This document shows positions 34,358 to 44,755 of a stretch of DNA of 64,000 nucleotides, one piece after another (position 1 is the stretch's first letter; every line of letters starts with the position of its first letter). This DNA is from Kibdelosporangium banguiense (GTDB lineage: Bacteria > Actinomycetota > Actinomycetes > Mycobacteriales > Pseudonocardiaceae), in assembly GCF_017876405.1 (NCBI RefSeq), contig NZ_JAGINW010000001.1, positions 4,291,203 to 4,355,202 on the forward strand. The letters are read 5' to 3'. The notes beneath the pieces were generated by a model. The model saw only the letters and a program-made list of their open reading frames with translations, did not search any database and was not told the DNA's origin. The translations under genes were made by a program, and so were the position numbers.

Positions 34358-34840
34358 CTAGCTGAACTCGGGGAAGTCCTCCGCGATATCCCTGAGATCT
34401 TCATCCGGGGAATCGCGGACCGCGTCCTTCAACACCTCCAGCAGGTCCAGCCGGCCGACATGCTCCAGCAGCATCGCCAGGCCCCGAAGGTCGGCCCACC
34501 GGTCCGGGTCCGGGTCGGGGTTGGCGATCTCCTGTCTCGCCAGCGCTTCCAGTCGCGAGTCGCGCAGGTGAGGTGGCAGCCCGGCCAGGATGAACCTCGC
34601 ACGGGCCGCGTACGGGTTGATGCCGAGCGCTGCGGAGAACAACTCCGGCATCAGTTCCTGCGCCAGCTCGGGCGAGTCCGAGGCCCGATCGCCGAGCAGG
34701 CGCAGCGCGGCGTAGTGGCCCCGGCCCGACGCGAACACGGCCCGCAGCGTCCCAGCCGCGTCGTCCGCCAGCGCCGCTTCACCCGCGCTGAGGTACTGGT
34801 CGTTGGCGTCTTGCAGGGACTGCCACGCATCGTCACTCAT
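34358..34840 (-). CDS. Probable immunity protein for the RHS toxin
   Basis: 160 residues, acidic and predicted all-helical, with Ala/Leu-rich repeats (AGTLRAVFASGRGHYAALRL, AALGINPYAARARFILAGLP) that resemble HEAT-like solenoid units, ending in a highly acidic tail (DSPDEDLRDIAEDFPEF). It has no signal peptide, as expected for a cytoplasmic immunity protein. ATG 34840 follows GGGGAGGCG, and its start shares one base with the stop of the RHS gene (TGATG), so toxin and immunity are translationally coupled. I recognise no named immunity family; the role is inferred from position, size, acidity and coupling. Confidence 0.65.
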   Translation of the reverse strand: MSDDAWQSLQDANDQYLSAGEAALADDAAGTLRAVFASGRGHYAALRLLGDRASDSPELAQELMPELFSAALGINPYAARARFILAGLPPHLRDSRLEALARQEIANPDPDPDRWADLRGLAMLLEHVGRLDLLEVLKDAVRDSPDEDLRDIAEDFPEFS

Positions 34841-37800
34841 CAGTCGCCTCCCCCTGTCCTGCTGACCTTTTTCACATACTGCCACGGCAGGCCTTCCACC
34901 AGGCGCTGGTACTCGCTGAAAGGCATCCGCCGGGTCGCGTAGATCGTGATGTGGCCTTCGGGCTTGTTGTCCTTGACCCAGTCCAGGCCGTCCGGCAGGT
35001 TCGTTCCCTTGGGCAGTCGCCACATCTGGCCACTGACATTCTTGCGCAGGTTCTCCTCGGTGTCGTAGGAGGACATCCCGACGGGTTCCTTCTTCCCGTT
35101 CTGCGGCAGGACATCGTCGCCGTCGTGTTCGGCGTCGTGTTTACCGAATCTCGGTGACGGCGGTGTCTTGGCCTTGCCGATCGCGACAAGTTCCGGGGTC
35201 GGCTCCTTTTTCTTCGGCTCTTTCTGCTTCTTGCGCGGTTTCTTCTGCTCTTTCTTGCGCTCCTTGATCTTCTTCCAGATCTGTTTGACCTTCTTGACCA
35301 CCTTCTTGATCCGCTCGACATTCTTCTTGCCGATGATCTTGGCGATCTTTTTCTTGGCTTCCTTCCAGATCCTGGACTTCTGGATCTTCTTGATCAGTTT
35401 CGGGATCCAGACCCGGATCGTCTTGACCACCAGGGTCCGGACGGTCTTGACCACCCAGGTCCAGGCGATGCCGAGCTTTTTGCCCAGCCAGCCGAGCCCG
35501 GACCAGATCTTCTTGCCGACCCAGCTGCCGACCTTCTTGGCCACCGGCACCACGATCTTCTTGGCCACCGGTACCAGGACCTTGGTCGCGACGACCCGCG
35601 CCACGATCACCCAGAACCGGCCGTCCGGGTCGGAGTAGGTGATCGGGTTGTTGTTGGCGTAGGAGTAGGCGTTCATCTGCTGCGGCTCGGTGAAGTCGAT
35701 CTCCGGGTCGGTCGAGATGAACCGGCCGGTGGCCGGGTCGTACGCCCGTTCACCGAGCTGGGTCAGGCCGGTGTCCCCGTCGATCGTGCCGCCGACGAAT
35801 CCCTGCTGGCCCGGCCATGACGCCGGTGCCGCACCACGGGTGTTGCCAAACGGGTCGGTCCGGCGGCGCGTGACTTCCTGGGTCTCCGCGTCGATGGACA
35901 GTTCGGCCGTGCCGACGTGGTTGGGGTCCAACCAGTGCAGCTTGTCGTCCGAGGTCCGCACGGCGATGGTCTCGTCGTCGTGCACGTAGTGCCGTGTGCC
36001 CTGCGCGACGCCGTTCGGCGTGAGCAGCACCTCGGTGGTGCCGAGGTACAACGTCGTTCCGGTGGAATCACGCCGCATCAGGCGTTCTCCGTCACCGTCG
36101 TAGACGTAGGACGTGACCTTCGTGCCCTCGGTGACCTTGGTCAGCTGACCCTCGAGGTCCCACTCCAGCACCTGGCCCGGCGCGGTGCCGAGCTTGCGGC
36201 CGGTGGTGTTGCCCGTCGCGTCGTAGCCGAACTCGTCGACCTTCGTACCCGCCGGGCCGGTCGTGGTCACCGACTGCACAGCGTGCGGACGGGCCTGGCC
36301 GGTGTCGGGGTACTTGTACGTGCTGGACGTCGTTTTGCCGTCCGGCCCGATCTTGGTCTCGCTGGTCCGGTTGCCGACCTTGTCGTAGGTCCAGCCACTC
36401 CAGTACGGCGCCGGGCCGCCAAGTCCTGCCGAACTTGGGGCCGTGGCACAGTTTCCGTCGCGCGGTGTCCACGCGGCGGTCATCCGGCGCAGGTAGTCCT
36501 GCTGGAAACACTGCGTGTCGGCCTGCTCGCCAGTGTCGGCACCCGGCTGGTTGTGGATCCGGGTGATGTTGCCGGCCTGGTCGTAGCCGTAGGACACATT
36601 GGACACCATGCGGCCCGGTGTCTCCCGCTCGGTGACCGTGCGGGCGAGCCGCCGCGTGCCGATCTCGTACTCGGCGCCCCGCTTGACCCACTTGCCGCCC
36701 GCGGACAGCGTGACCTGCTGCGGTTCCGAGTACGGCGTGTAGGTGGTGTTGGTGACGTAGGACGTCTTGCCGGACAACGTGGTCGGCAGACCAAGGCTGT
36801 TGTAGCCGTAGGTCAGCTTCTCCTCGGCCAGCCCACCCGCGGCGGGCATGGTCGCCTCAGCGAGGTCACCGTCCGGCCGGTAGCTGGACGCGAACTTGTA
36901 CGTGCCGGCCAGCTTGCCCTCGGACGCCGGGATCGTGATGCTCATCCCGGTCGGCCGGTTGCCCGCGTCGACACCGGTGATCGACTGGGTGTAGGCGTTG
37001 CCGTTGATGTACCGGGTGGACGAAACCGACACACCGGGCACCGGGGTGCCGTCCGGCAGCTTGTCGAACGTCCACTCGAGACGCTTCGGCCCGGCGAGCG
37101 ACCCTTCGTGCACGGCGGTCTGCCGGCCGATGGCGTCGTAGGCGAACGCCAGGATCTCTCCCTTGGCGTTCTTGCGCGTCGCCACCTGGTCACCGTCGTT
37201 GTAGGTGATCTCGGTGGTGCCGCGGTCCGGGTCCTCGGTCTTGATCTCACGGCCCAGCAGGTCGTAGTGGTGCTTCCACACGTTCCCGGCCGGGTCGGTG
37301 ACAGTCTCCAGTTGACCGTGCGGGGTGTACGTGTACTTGGTGCTGTCGTACTCCCCGGTGGGACCTGCGCCCTTGTACTGGCGCAGTTCGGTCAGCCTGC
37401 CCTCCGCGTCCATGAACTTGCTGGTCGGGGTGGCCCCGGCCGGCGGATCGATGTCGACGCGGTTGCCCGAGTAGCCGTGCGTGGTCCGCCACTTCTCGAC
37501 CCCTTCGACCTTGAAGATCTCGGCTGTCAGGCGGTCGTTGCCGTCGTACTCGAACACGGTCTGCGCGGGCAGCATCGCCTCGTCCGGGATCACCACATCC
37601 GTGCCGGGCGGGGCATCGTTGTAGTAAGGACCGTTCGTCTTGATCTCCAGGCCACGCGAGTCGTAGATCGTGTCGGTGACGACACGACCGCCTCCCGGCG
37701 CGGGATCCTGGGTCTGGCGCTGCCGCATCTGGCCGTCGAACAGGTCGATGTCCGTGACGTAACTGCCGTCGGGCTGCAACGTGCGGTTCGTGACGGTGTT

Positions 37801-40800
37801 CGGCCCGTTCGTGCGGACCAGATAGCTGTGCTCGGTGGTCGGGCTCTCCGCACGGGCCCGGCCCGGCTGCCACGTCTTGGTGACGCGGCCGAGCGGGTCG
37901 TAAGCCGACTCGGACCGCTTGCCGTTGGTGTCCACCGTCGCCACCGGATCGCCCCACGCGGGTTCGAACTCGGTGCTCGACGACTGGCCCAGCGGGTTCG
38001 TCGTCGTGATCTTCGTGAGCGGACCGCCCACAGTGGACTCGTACTTCGTCGTGGCGGTCTCGCCGAAGACGTCGGAGGCCTCGGTGTGCCGGCCAAGGGC
38101 GTCGTACTTCGACCGGCCGACCGTCTTGAACGTCGGAGCGCCGTCGGCCCACCCGCTGAGCTCGTCGCGGCGGGTCGGGTCACCCTTTGTCGGTGCGGCG
38201 CCAAGGGTTTCGTTGTCGTCGTAGTAGGTGCGCTCCACGTCGACCAGGTCCGCCGGAAGGTTCGGCGTCTTGTCACACGCGACCCGGACCGTCTCCTCCT
38301 GGTACTCCACATCCAGGACGTGAGTGGTCGGGTTGTGCGTGTAGCTGTACCGGGTGCACGTGTCGTCGTTCGGGTTGTTGAGGTCGTGTAGCTGCTCTGT
38401 GCGCAGCAGCAGGCCGTTGGCGTCGTAGACGTTGTTCGACCCCGACTTCAGCTGTCCGCCGTCGGGGTGGATCTCGGTCTGCCGCACCGCCGACTCGCCG
38501 GTCTTGTACGCCTTGGTCGTACCCCAGCTGCGCACGCGTGTGGCCGTCGCCGCCGACACCCACGGGTCCGTGATGGACCGTTCGGTGACCTTGCCGCCGG
38601 CCTTGTCGAAGGTGATCCGCTCGCGCTCGGCACCTGCGAGGTCGTTGCTGTCCTCGACCGCGACTCCGTTGGAGTCGACGACCTTGACGTCCTTCACACC
38701 GCCGGTGGCCGTCTTGTCCTCGTCCATGCCGCGGTAGTAGAGGACCTCGGTCTGCTCCTGCTCACCGCCCGCAGCGCCGGAACGCGTCTGGACGCGGTCG
38801 AAACCACGCCACTGCGACCAGGTCTTGCGCTCGGCCGGGATCAGGCCGTCCTCGTCGTCGTGGTGCCACGCCGGCGTGCCGACGTAGTTCATCTGCGTGA
38901 CCTCGGGGACCAGACCGGTGGTCAGGTCCTTCTCGGTCACGTCGGCCACGACGTACTTGTGGAACCAGTCCTTGCGCTCCTTGGCCAGGTCGTCGAGCGA
39001 GTCCGGGGTCCACTTCAGCGGATGGCACCGCTTGGCGTTGGTGTCCTCCGCGGGGAGGTTCGCCGGCGCCGCACAGTCCTTGGGCATGTAGTTGACCGCG
39101 ATCTCGCCGCCGGTCTCGGTGCGGACCGCCTTCATCCGCCACCAGTTCATCGGCGGGATGCCGTCGATCCCGTCGACCCGGTTGGCCATCTGGATGCCGT
39201 CGAAGTTCACCGCGGGCAGGCTCATGCTGCCGCCCACCAGACCGGTGCGCTGGATGGATGCCAGCCACATGCCCGCCCGCGTGCCGTCACCGGGCGCGGG
39301 GAAGCTGTGGGTCAGCGTCCAGGAGTTGACATCCTTGAAGGCGGTGGAGTTCCACACCTTCGTGGTGACCTTGGCCAGCCGCTTCTGCGTCCAGAACGTC
39401 GGCGTGTACTTCGTGCCGCAGTTCGTGGTGCTGGTGCACTGCTGGTCCAACGGGGTGTCCGGCCAGTTCGCCGGCTTGCTGGTGACACAGTCCGTGCCCG
39501 GGATGCACCGGTCGGCCACGGTCATGAAGACCTGTGCCACGGCCGGCTTGGTGTAGACCTCGCCGTCGCGCTGACCGTAGTCGATGCGCTCCAGGTAACC
39601 GTCCCGCACGTAGTTGCTGACCTTGGTGGCGGTCATGTTGCGGGAGTAGTTGTTGGTCTCGGTCTTGTAGAAGTAGCTCATCGTGTTGCCGTGCACGTCG
39701 ACCACGTAGTCGAGGTTCCAGCGCCACGCCTGCTGGCACCACGCGGTGTCGAACGTGCTCTTGTAGCACGGTTCGTCCTTGTGGTTGCCGAACACCGGAG
39801 CGGTCCACACCGAGTTCGTCGCCTGCTTGCCCGTGGTCCAGCCGGGCAGCTTGTGCAGGCCGAAGAAGTACTGCGTGCCGTCCTTGCTGGTGATCTTCCA
39901 CGACTCGCCGTCGTTGTCGCCGTTGTCCTTTCCGGACACACGCTCGATCTTCGACCCGTCGTCGTTGCGCAGCTTCCACGCGCCGCTCGCGTCATCGCGG
40001 ACCAGCTCACCGCCGCTGCCGTTGAGCTGCAGGGTGGCGTTGTCCGTGCGCCAGCACAGGTCACCGGTCTTCTTGGTGTTGGTGCTGTCCTTGGTATCGG
40101 TGGAACAGCTGGCGTACCGGCGTTCGATGTACCCGCCGGGGTTGAAGTCGAAGCCCTCACCCACCCAGCTCGGCTGGTTGTTCGTCGCCGAGGTGCGGGC
40201 GTCGACATTGCCGGACGAGTAGGACAGCTGCAGATCAGGGTCGGGACCCTGCAGCGCGGGCGGGGTGTCCATCTCGTACTGCCAGTTGAAGTCACCCGAC
40301 GAGGTACCGCTCGTCCAGGTCGAACCGGGTGACAGCGACGTGGCCTGGTAGTCGCCGGCACCCGACGAGGCCGCCGCGGTGACCGCGAACAACTGGTTCT
40401 GCTCAGGCTGTACTTCCGCGGTCAGTGTGCCCGAACCGTCGTTGCGGGTGCTGAGCGGCTTTGCCTGGCATTCTTGGAGTTCCGGGGTCTTGAGCGAGCA
40501 TTCCGGCAGGACGGCCAGCTTGAGGCGGCCGGCCCAGTCACCGCCGTACGCGTCGCGGAAACCGGAATAGTCCACCTCGACTGCGAGCTTCTCGTTCGCC
40601 GCGCCGGCCACCCGGAACATCGGCCCGTCGAGCCTGCGGTCGAGTACCTCCACCCGGATCGGTGCGGCGTCCGCCGCCCGGGCCGCGGCGCCTGCCGCTC
40701 GCTTGACCCGGATCGGGCCTTGCGCGGCCGCGCGCTGCTGGGTGCCGGACGACGACACCTCGCTCACCGACGCGGCGGGCCAGGTGACCGACGGGGATCC

Positions 40801-40998
40801 TTTGAGAGCCTTCTCTTCCGCGGCGTCCGGCGGGGCCGGTTCCGCGGTGGCGTTGCGGACAGGTGTGGACTTCTCCGATTGTGCTGTCCACGGTTTGCCT
40901 GGATCGGCCCCGGCCTCGGCCGGGGTGACGACGGCGAGTGTCGAGACGACCGCGAACGCGATCGCCCCACCCAGCCATCGTTGTGATCTTCGAAACAT
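34840..40998 (-). CDS. Secreted RHS/YD-repeat polymorphic toxin
   Basis: 2052 residues. Signal peptide MFRRSQRWLGGAIAFAVVST...PAEA-GADP; the start ATG 40998 has GGAGGG and is preferred over the upstream in-frame extension. Residues of about 230-900 form the N-terminal shell domain; about 900-1750 hold YD repeats (YDPLGRVTKTW, YDSRGLEIKTN, YDLLGREIKTEDPDRGTTEI, YDAIGRQTAVHE). The hallmark core end GERAYDPATGRFISTDPEID...NNPITYSDPDGR lies near 1790. Beyond it are a Lys/Trp/Val-rich amphipathic stretch (about 1795-1931) and a tip domain (about 1950-2052) with MWRLPKGTNLPDGLDWVKD and GHITIYATRRMPFSEYQRLV, which looks like the Tse2-type ADP-ribosyltransferase fold. RHS shells encapsulate and release such tips; delivery here would be by the Sec signal peptide. 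Confidence 0.9.
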   Translation of the reverse strand: MFRRSQRWLGGAIAFAVVSTLAVVTPAEAGADPGKPWTAQSEKSTPVRNATAEPAPPDAAEEKALKGSPSVTWPAASVSEVSSSGTQQRAAAQGPIRVKRAAGAAARAADAAPIRVEVLDRRLDGPMFRVAGAANEKLAVEVDYSGFRDAYGGDWAGRLKLAVLPECSLKTPELQECQAKPLSTRNDGSGTLTAEVQPEQNQLFAVTAAASSGAGDYQATSLSPGSTWTSGTSSGDFNWQYEMDTPPALQGPDPDLQLSYSSGNVDARTSATNNQPSWVGEGFDFNPGGYIERRYASCSTDTKDSTNTKKTGDLCWRTDNATLQLNGSGGELVRDDASGAWKLRNDDGSKIERVSGKDNGDNDGESWKITSKDGTQYFFGLHKLPGWTTGKQATNSVWTAPVFGNHKDEPCYKSTFDTAWCQQAWRWNLDYVVDVHGNTMSYFYKTETNNYSRNMTATKVSNYVRDGYLERIDYGQRDGEVYTKPAVAQVFMTVADRCIPGTDCVTSKPANWPDTPLDQQCTSTTNCGTKYTPTFWTQKRLAKVTTKVWNSTAFKDVNSWTLTHSFPAPGDGTRAGMWLASIQRTGLVGGSMSLPAVNFDGIQMANRVDGIDGIPPMNWWRMKAVRTETGGEIAVNYMPKDCAAPANLPAEDTNAKRCHPLKWTPDSLDDLAKERKDWFHKYVVADVTEKDLTTGLVPEVTQMNYVGTPAWHHDDEDGLIPAERKTWSQWRGFDRVQTRSGAAGGEQEQTEVLYYRGMDEDKTATGGVKDVKVVDSNGVAVEDSNDLAGAERERITFDKAGGKVTERSITDPWVSAATATRVRSWGTTKAYKTGESAVRQTEIHPDGGQLKSGSNNVYDANGLLLRTEQLHDLNNPNDDTCTRYSYTHNPTTHVLDVEYQEETVRVACDKTPNLPADLVDVERTYYDDNETLGAAPTKGDPTRRDELSGWADGAPTFKTVGRSKYDALGRHTEASDVFGETATTKYESTVGGPLTKITTTNPLGQSSSTEFEPAWGDPVATVDTNGKRSESAYDPLGRVTKTWQPGRARAESPTTEHSYLVRTNGPNTVTNRTLQPDGSYVTDIDLFDGQMRQRQTQDPAPGGGRVVTDTIYDSRGLEIKTNGPYYNDAPPGTDVVIPDEAMLPAQTVFEYDGNDRLTAEIFKVEGVEKWRTTHGYSGNRVDIDPPAGATPTSKFMDAEGRLTELRQYKGAGPTGEYDSTKYTYTPHGQLETVTDPAGNVWKHHYDLLGREIKTEDPDRGTTEITYNDGDQVATRKNAKGEILAFAYDAIGRQTAVHEGSLAGPKRLEWTFDKLPDGTPVPGVSVSSTRYINGNAYTQSITGVDAGNRPTGMSITIPASEGKLAGTYKFASSYRPDGDLAEATMPAAGGLAEEKLTYGYNSLGLPTTLSGKTSYVTNTTYTPYSEPQQVTLSAGGKWVKRGAEYEIGTRRLARTVTERETPGRMVSNVSYGYDQAGNITRIHNQPGADTGEQADTQCFQQDYLRRMTAAWTPRDGNCATAPSSAGLGGPAPYWSGWTYDKVGNRTSETKIGPDGKTTSSTYKYPDTGQARPHAVQSVTTTGPAGTKVDEFGYDATGNTTGRKLGTAPGQVLEWDLEGQLTKVTEGTKVTSYVYDGDGERLMRRDSTGTTLYLGTTEVLLTPNGVAQGTRHYVHDDETIAVRTSDDKLHWLDPNHVGTAELSIDAETQEVTRRRTDPFGNTRGAAPASWPGQQGFVGGTIDGDTGLTQLGERAYDPATGRFISTDPEIDFTEPQQMNAYSYANNNPITYSDPDGRFWVIVARVVATKVLVPVAKKIVVPVAKKVGSWVGKKIWSGLGWLGKKLGIAWTWVVKTVRTLVVKTIRVWIPKLIKKIQKSRIWKEAKKKIAKIIGKKNVERIKKVVKKVKQIWKKIKERKKEQKKPRKKQKEPKKKEPTPELVAIGKAKTPPSPRFGKHDAEHDGDDVLPQNGKKEPVGMSSYDTEENLRKNVSGQMWRLPKGTNLPDGLDWVKDNKPEGHITIYATRRMPFSEYQRLVEGLPWQYVKKVSRTGGGD

Positions 40999-41033
40999 GC
41001 AGAGCCCTCCAGAACGTGCATGGTTCACCAATT

Positions 41034-41066
41034 AGGCATGGCAATCCGACAATGATTGCCATGCCT
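41034..41066. promoter_or_regulatory. 12-bp perfect inverted repeat in the RHS leader
   Basis: AGGCATGGCAAT (41034-41045) pairs perfectly with ATTGCCATGCCT (41055-41066) around 9 nt, 36-68 nt upstream of the RHS start codon. It is not GC-clamped like the other terminators here, so an operator or translational leader structure is as likely as a terminator. Confidence 0.5.
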
Positions 41067-41205
41067 GTAGAACCTGGGTACACGAGAAGAAGCCCGGCAC
41101 GTAAGTCTTTCGCTGCGGGGCAAATTGTGCTTTATCCCGATTTTACCTGGTGATTACGCTGATCGGCGCAGCCCGCTGACAGCACCGCCGAAAATCACCC
41201 CGGGG

Positions 41206-41970
41206 TCACGCCGTGGTGTGCGTCCGCAGAGTGTCCGAAATGGCCTCCGCGACACGGCGCACGATCGGCGCGACCCGCCCGACGATGTCGTCGGTCAGCC
41301 GCCCCTCCGGTCCCGAGATCGAGATCGCGGCCGGGCTCGGCGTGCCCCTGACAGGCACCGCGACACACCGCACGCCGATCTCCTGCTCGCTTTCGTCCAG
41401 CGCGTAGCCGCGCGCCGCGATCTCGGCCAGGTGCACCAGCAACAAATCCGGATCGCGGAAAGTGTTCGGCGTGTAGGCGGGCATACCGGTGCGCTTGAGC
41501 AACTCGCGGACGTCGTTGGGCGGCATCTGCGACAGCATCGCCTTGCCCACGCCGGTGCCGTGCGGCAGCAGCCTGCGACCGACCTCGGTGAACATCCGCA
41601 TCGAGTGCCGGGACGGGGCCTGGGCGACGTACACGACCTCGTCGTGCTCCAGCACGGCCAGGTTCGCCGTCTCGCCGACCTCGTCGACCAGTTCGGCCAG
41701 CAACGGCCGGGCCCACGTGCCGAACTGGCGGCCGGCGTTCTCGCCGAGCCGGATCAGCCGGGAGCCCAGCGCGTAGCGCCGGTTGGGGTGCTGACGGACG
41801 TACCCCAGGGACACCAGGGTCCGGATCAGCCGGTGGATCGTGGGCATCGGCAGGCCCGAGGTGGCCGCGAGCTCCGAGAGGCTCGCCTCGCCGCCCGCGT
41901 CCGCGAGCCCTTCAAGCAGGTCGAAGGCGCGCTGCAGAGACTGCACGCCGCCGTTGGCCGTGGCCGCCAC
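41206..41970 (-). CDS. IclR family regulator, probably AllR-like
   Basis: 254 residues. N-terminal winged helix: GGVQSLQRAFDLLEGLADAG, LSELAATSGLPMPTIHRLIR and TLVSLGYVRQHPNRRYALG. The C-terminal effector domain contains VGRRLLPHGTGVGKAMLSQM and GVRCVAVPVRGTPSPAAISI, the usual IclR ligand pocket. GTG 41970 follows GGGAGA. It is divergent from malate synthase at the head of the purine/allantoin cluster; AllR, which answers glyoxylate and allantoin, is the obvious functional parallel (inference from context). Confidence 0.9.
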   Translation of the reverse strand: MAATANGGVQSLQRAFDLLEGLADAGGEASLSELAATSGLPMPTIHRLIRTLVSLGYVRQHPNRRYALGSRLIRLGENAGRQFGTWARPLLAELVDEVGETANLAVLEHDEVVYVAQAPSRHSMRMFTEVGRRLLPHGTGVGKAMLSQMPPNDVRELLKRTGMPAYTPNTFRDPDLLLVHLAEIAARGYALDESEQEIGVRCVAVPVRGTPSPAAISISGPEGRLTDDIVGRVAPIVRRVAEAISDTLRTHTTA

Positions 41971-41987
41971 TGCCGTCTCCCGTCACG

Positions 41988-42016
41988 TTGAAGTTCCGCT
42001 ATCCAAAAATTATAGT
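41988..42016 (+). promoter_or_regulatory. Promoter of aceB with overlapping symmetry
   Basis: -35 TTGAAG (41988-41993), a 17-nt spacer and -10 TATAGT (42011-42016), the best sigma-70-like promoter in the window. The spacer and -10 form an imperfect inverted repeat (TTCCGCTAT against ATAGTCCGGA), a likely site for the divergent IclR regulator. The transcript would start about 20 nt before the aceB ribosome site. Confidence 0.65.
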
Positions 42017-42045
42017 CCGGAGCGCAGAAAGAAAGGAGTCGTCCC

Positions 42046-43586
<1,541 letters not shown>

Positions 43587-43590
<4 letters not shown>

Positions 43591-43637
43591 CGTCCTCCCC
43601 ATGGTGAAGCCCGGGGATTCCAGCCCACGACCACCGA
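43587..43637 (-). ncRNA. Right end of an IS605-type element / putative omega-RNA 3' end
   Basis: Reading the - strand past the tnpB stop, the sequence has GGAATCCCCGGGC and ends ATGGGGAGGACGTCAA. The TCCCC/GGGGA pairing and the terminal TCAA are typical of the right end of IS200/IS605 elements, where the omega-RNA (reRNA) scaffold finishes and the guide begins in flanking DNA. The guide would then be CAGTCGATCTTCGCGT (43586 down to 43571), the last codons of aceB on the opposite strand. Assignment is by resemblance. Confidence 0.45.
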
Positions 43638-44750
43638 CTATGGAGTGGAGGTAGCGAGTTGAGGTTCCCGGCTCACGGCCCCGCCTGGTGGCTGGAGGGC
43701 TCCCCGGGCTGTCACCACCCGTCCGGCGGCGATGTTGCATGCTGCGTTGACGTCAGCGTGGCCCACGAACCTGCAGACGACACACTGGAATCCCGCTTGG
43801 CTCTTGCGGTTGTCCGGTGCGATGTGCCCACAAGCCGAGCATCGCTGCGATGTATATGCGGCGTTGACTCTCTCCACTCTTCCTGGAGCCTTGTGTTCAA
43901 GGCGGGCGACCAGGCGACCCCATCCATTGGCCAGGATGCCGCGGTTCAAGACAGCCTTCCGGCGCACGTTGTGCCCTGGTCGGTCCACGGTTCCTTTGGC
44001 GGAACGGGTCATGCCACGGATGTTCAGATCCTCCACTCGAATCAAGTCGAACCTGCGAGCGAGGTCGGTGGACGTCTTTTCAACCCAGTCTCTGCGCCTA
44101 TCGCCTTCCCTTGCCTTCAGCCTCGCGATCGCCTTCTTGACCTTGGCGCGCCGGTTCGACCCGCGCTTGCCTCGCGCCAACCGACGATGCAATCGCCGAA
44201 GACGTTGCTGCTCGCCAGGTGTCAATGCAGGCACGCGCAACAGTTGCCCGGTCGACAGTGCAGCGGACACGGCGACGCCGCGGTCCACTCCCACTGTCTG
44301 CCCGTTGCCAGGGCTGGGGATCGAAGGCGGGATCGCGGCAAAGGCAATATGCCACCGGCCAGCTCGGTCGCACGTGACGCGATAGGACTTCACGCCCTCT
44401 GGAACCTGGCGGGACCAACGAAAACGAACCCATCCGATCTTCGGTACCCAGACTTGACCGTGACGGCGGTTGACCCGCCGGACATGGTCCGGACGGACCG
44501 CGACCTGCCGAAACCCCTCGTTCCTTCCTGCCTTACGCCACGTAGGTCGCCCATGCGTGCCGCCAAAGAAGCTGGACATTGCCTGGGCGAAGTCTCGCAA
44601 CGCCTGCTGCTGAACCGTTACGCTTCCCGCTCGCAGCCATGCGAATGCAGCTCTGGCTTCGGTCAACTGACGGGCCTGCTCGTTGTAACCAGGTGCAGAC
44701 GCGCGTCCCTTCGGCGGTCGCGGGCGAGAGGCCTCTACCAGAATGGTGCG
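43638..44750 (-). pseudogene. tnpB: 5'-truncated tnpB (IS605 OrfB) remnant
   Basis: An RNA-guided nuclease gene of IS200/IS605 elements. The RuvC active site is intact: Asp in VGVDRGVAVSAAL, Glu in IRVEDLNIRGM and Asp in GHADVNAACN, with the zinc finger CSACGH...CVVCRF between. The N-terminus is missing: the open frame begins directly with LVEASRPRPPKGRASAPGYN and enters the family alignment at QARQLTEARAAFAWL, so roughly the first 50-100 residues (the M-x-YR-x-YP region) and the element's left end are gone. The break lies at the start of the next gene. No tnpA is present. Residual expression from TTG 44666 (342 codons) is possible but unlikely to give an active enzyme. Confidence 0.8.
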
Positions 44751-44755
44751 AACTG

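Noticed and set aside
35168..35638. + strand ORF encoding a hydrophobic, Phe/Leu-rich protein
   Set aside because: It looks like a membrane protein only because it is the complement of the Lys-codon-rich segment of the RHS toxin (AAG read as CTT/TTC).
35917..38391. Long + strand frame opposite the RHS gene, and a second at 38467-40332
   Set aside because: Both follow the codon periodicity of the RHS repeats on the other strand and show no domains.
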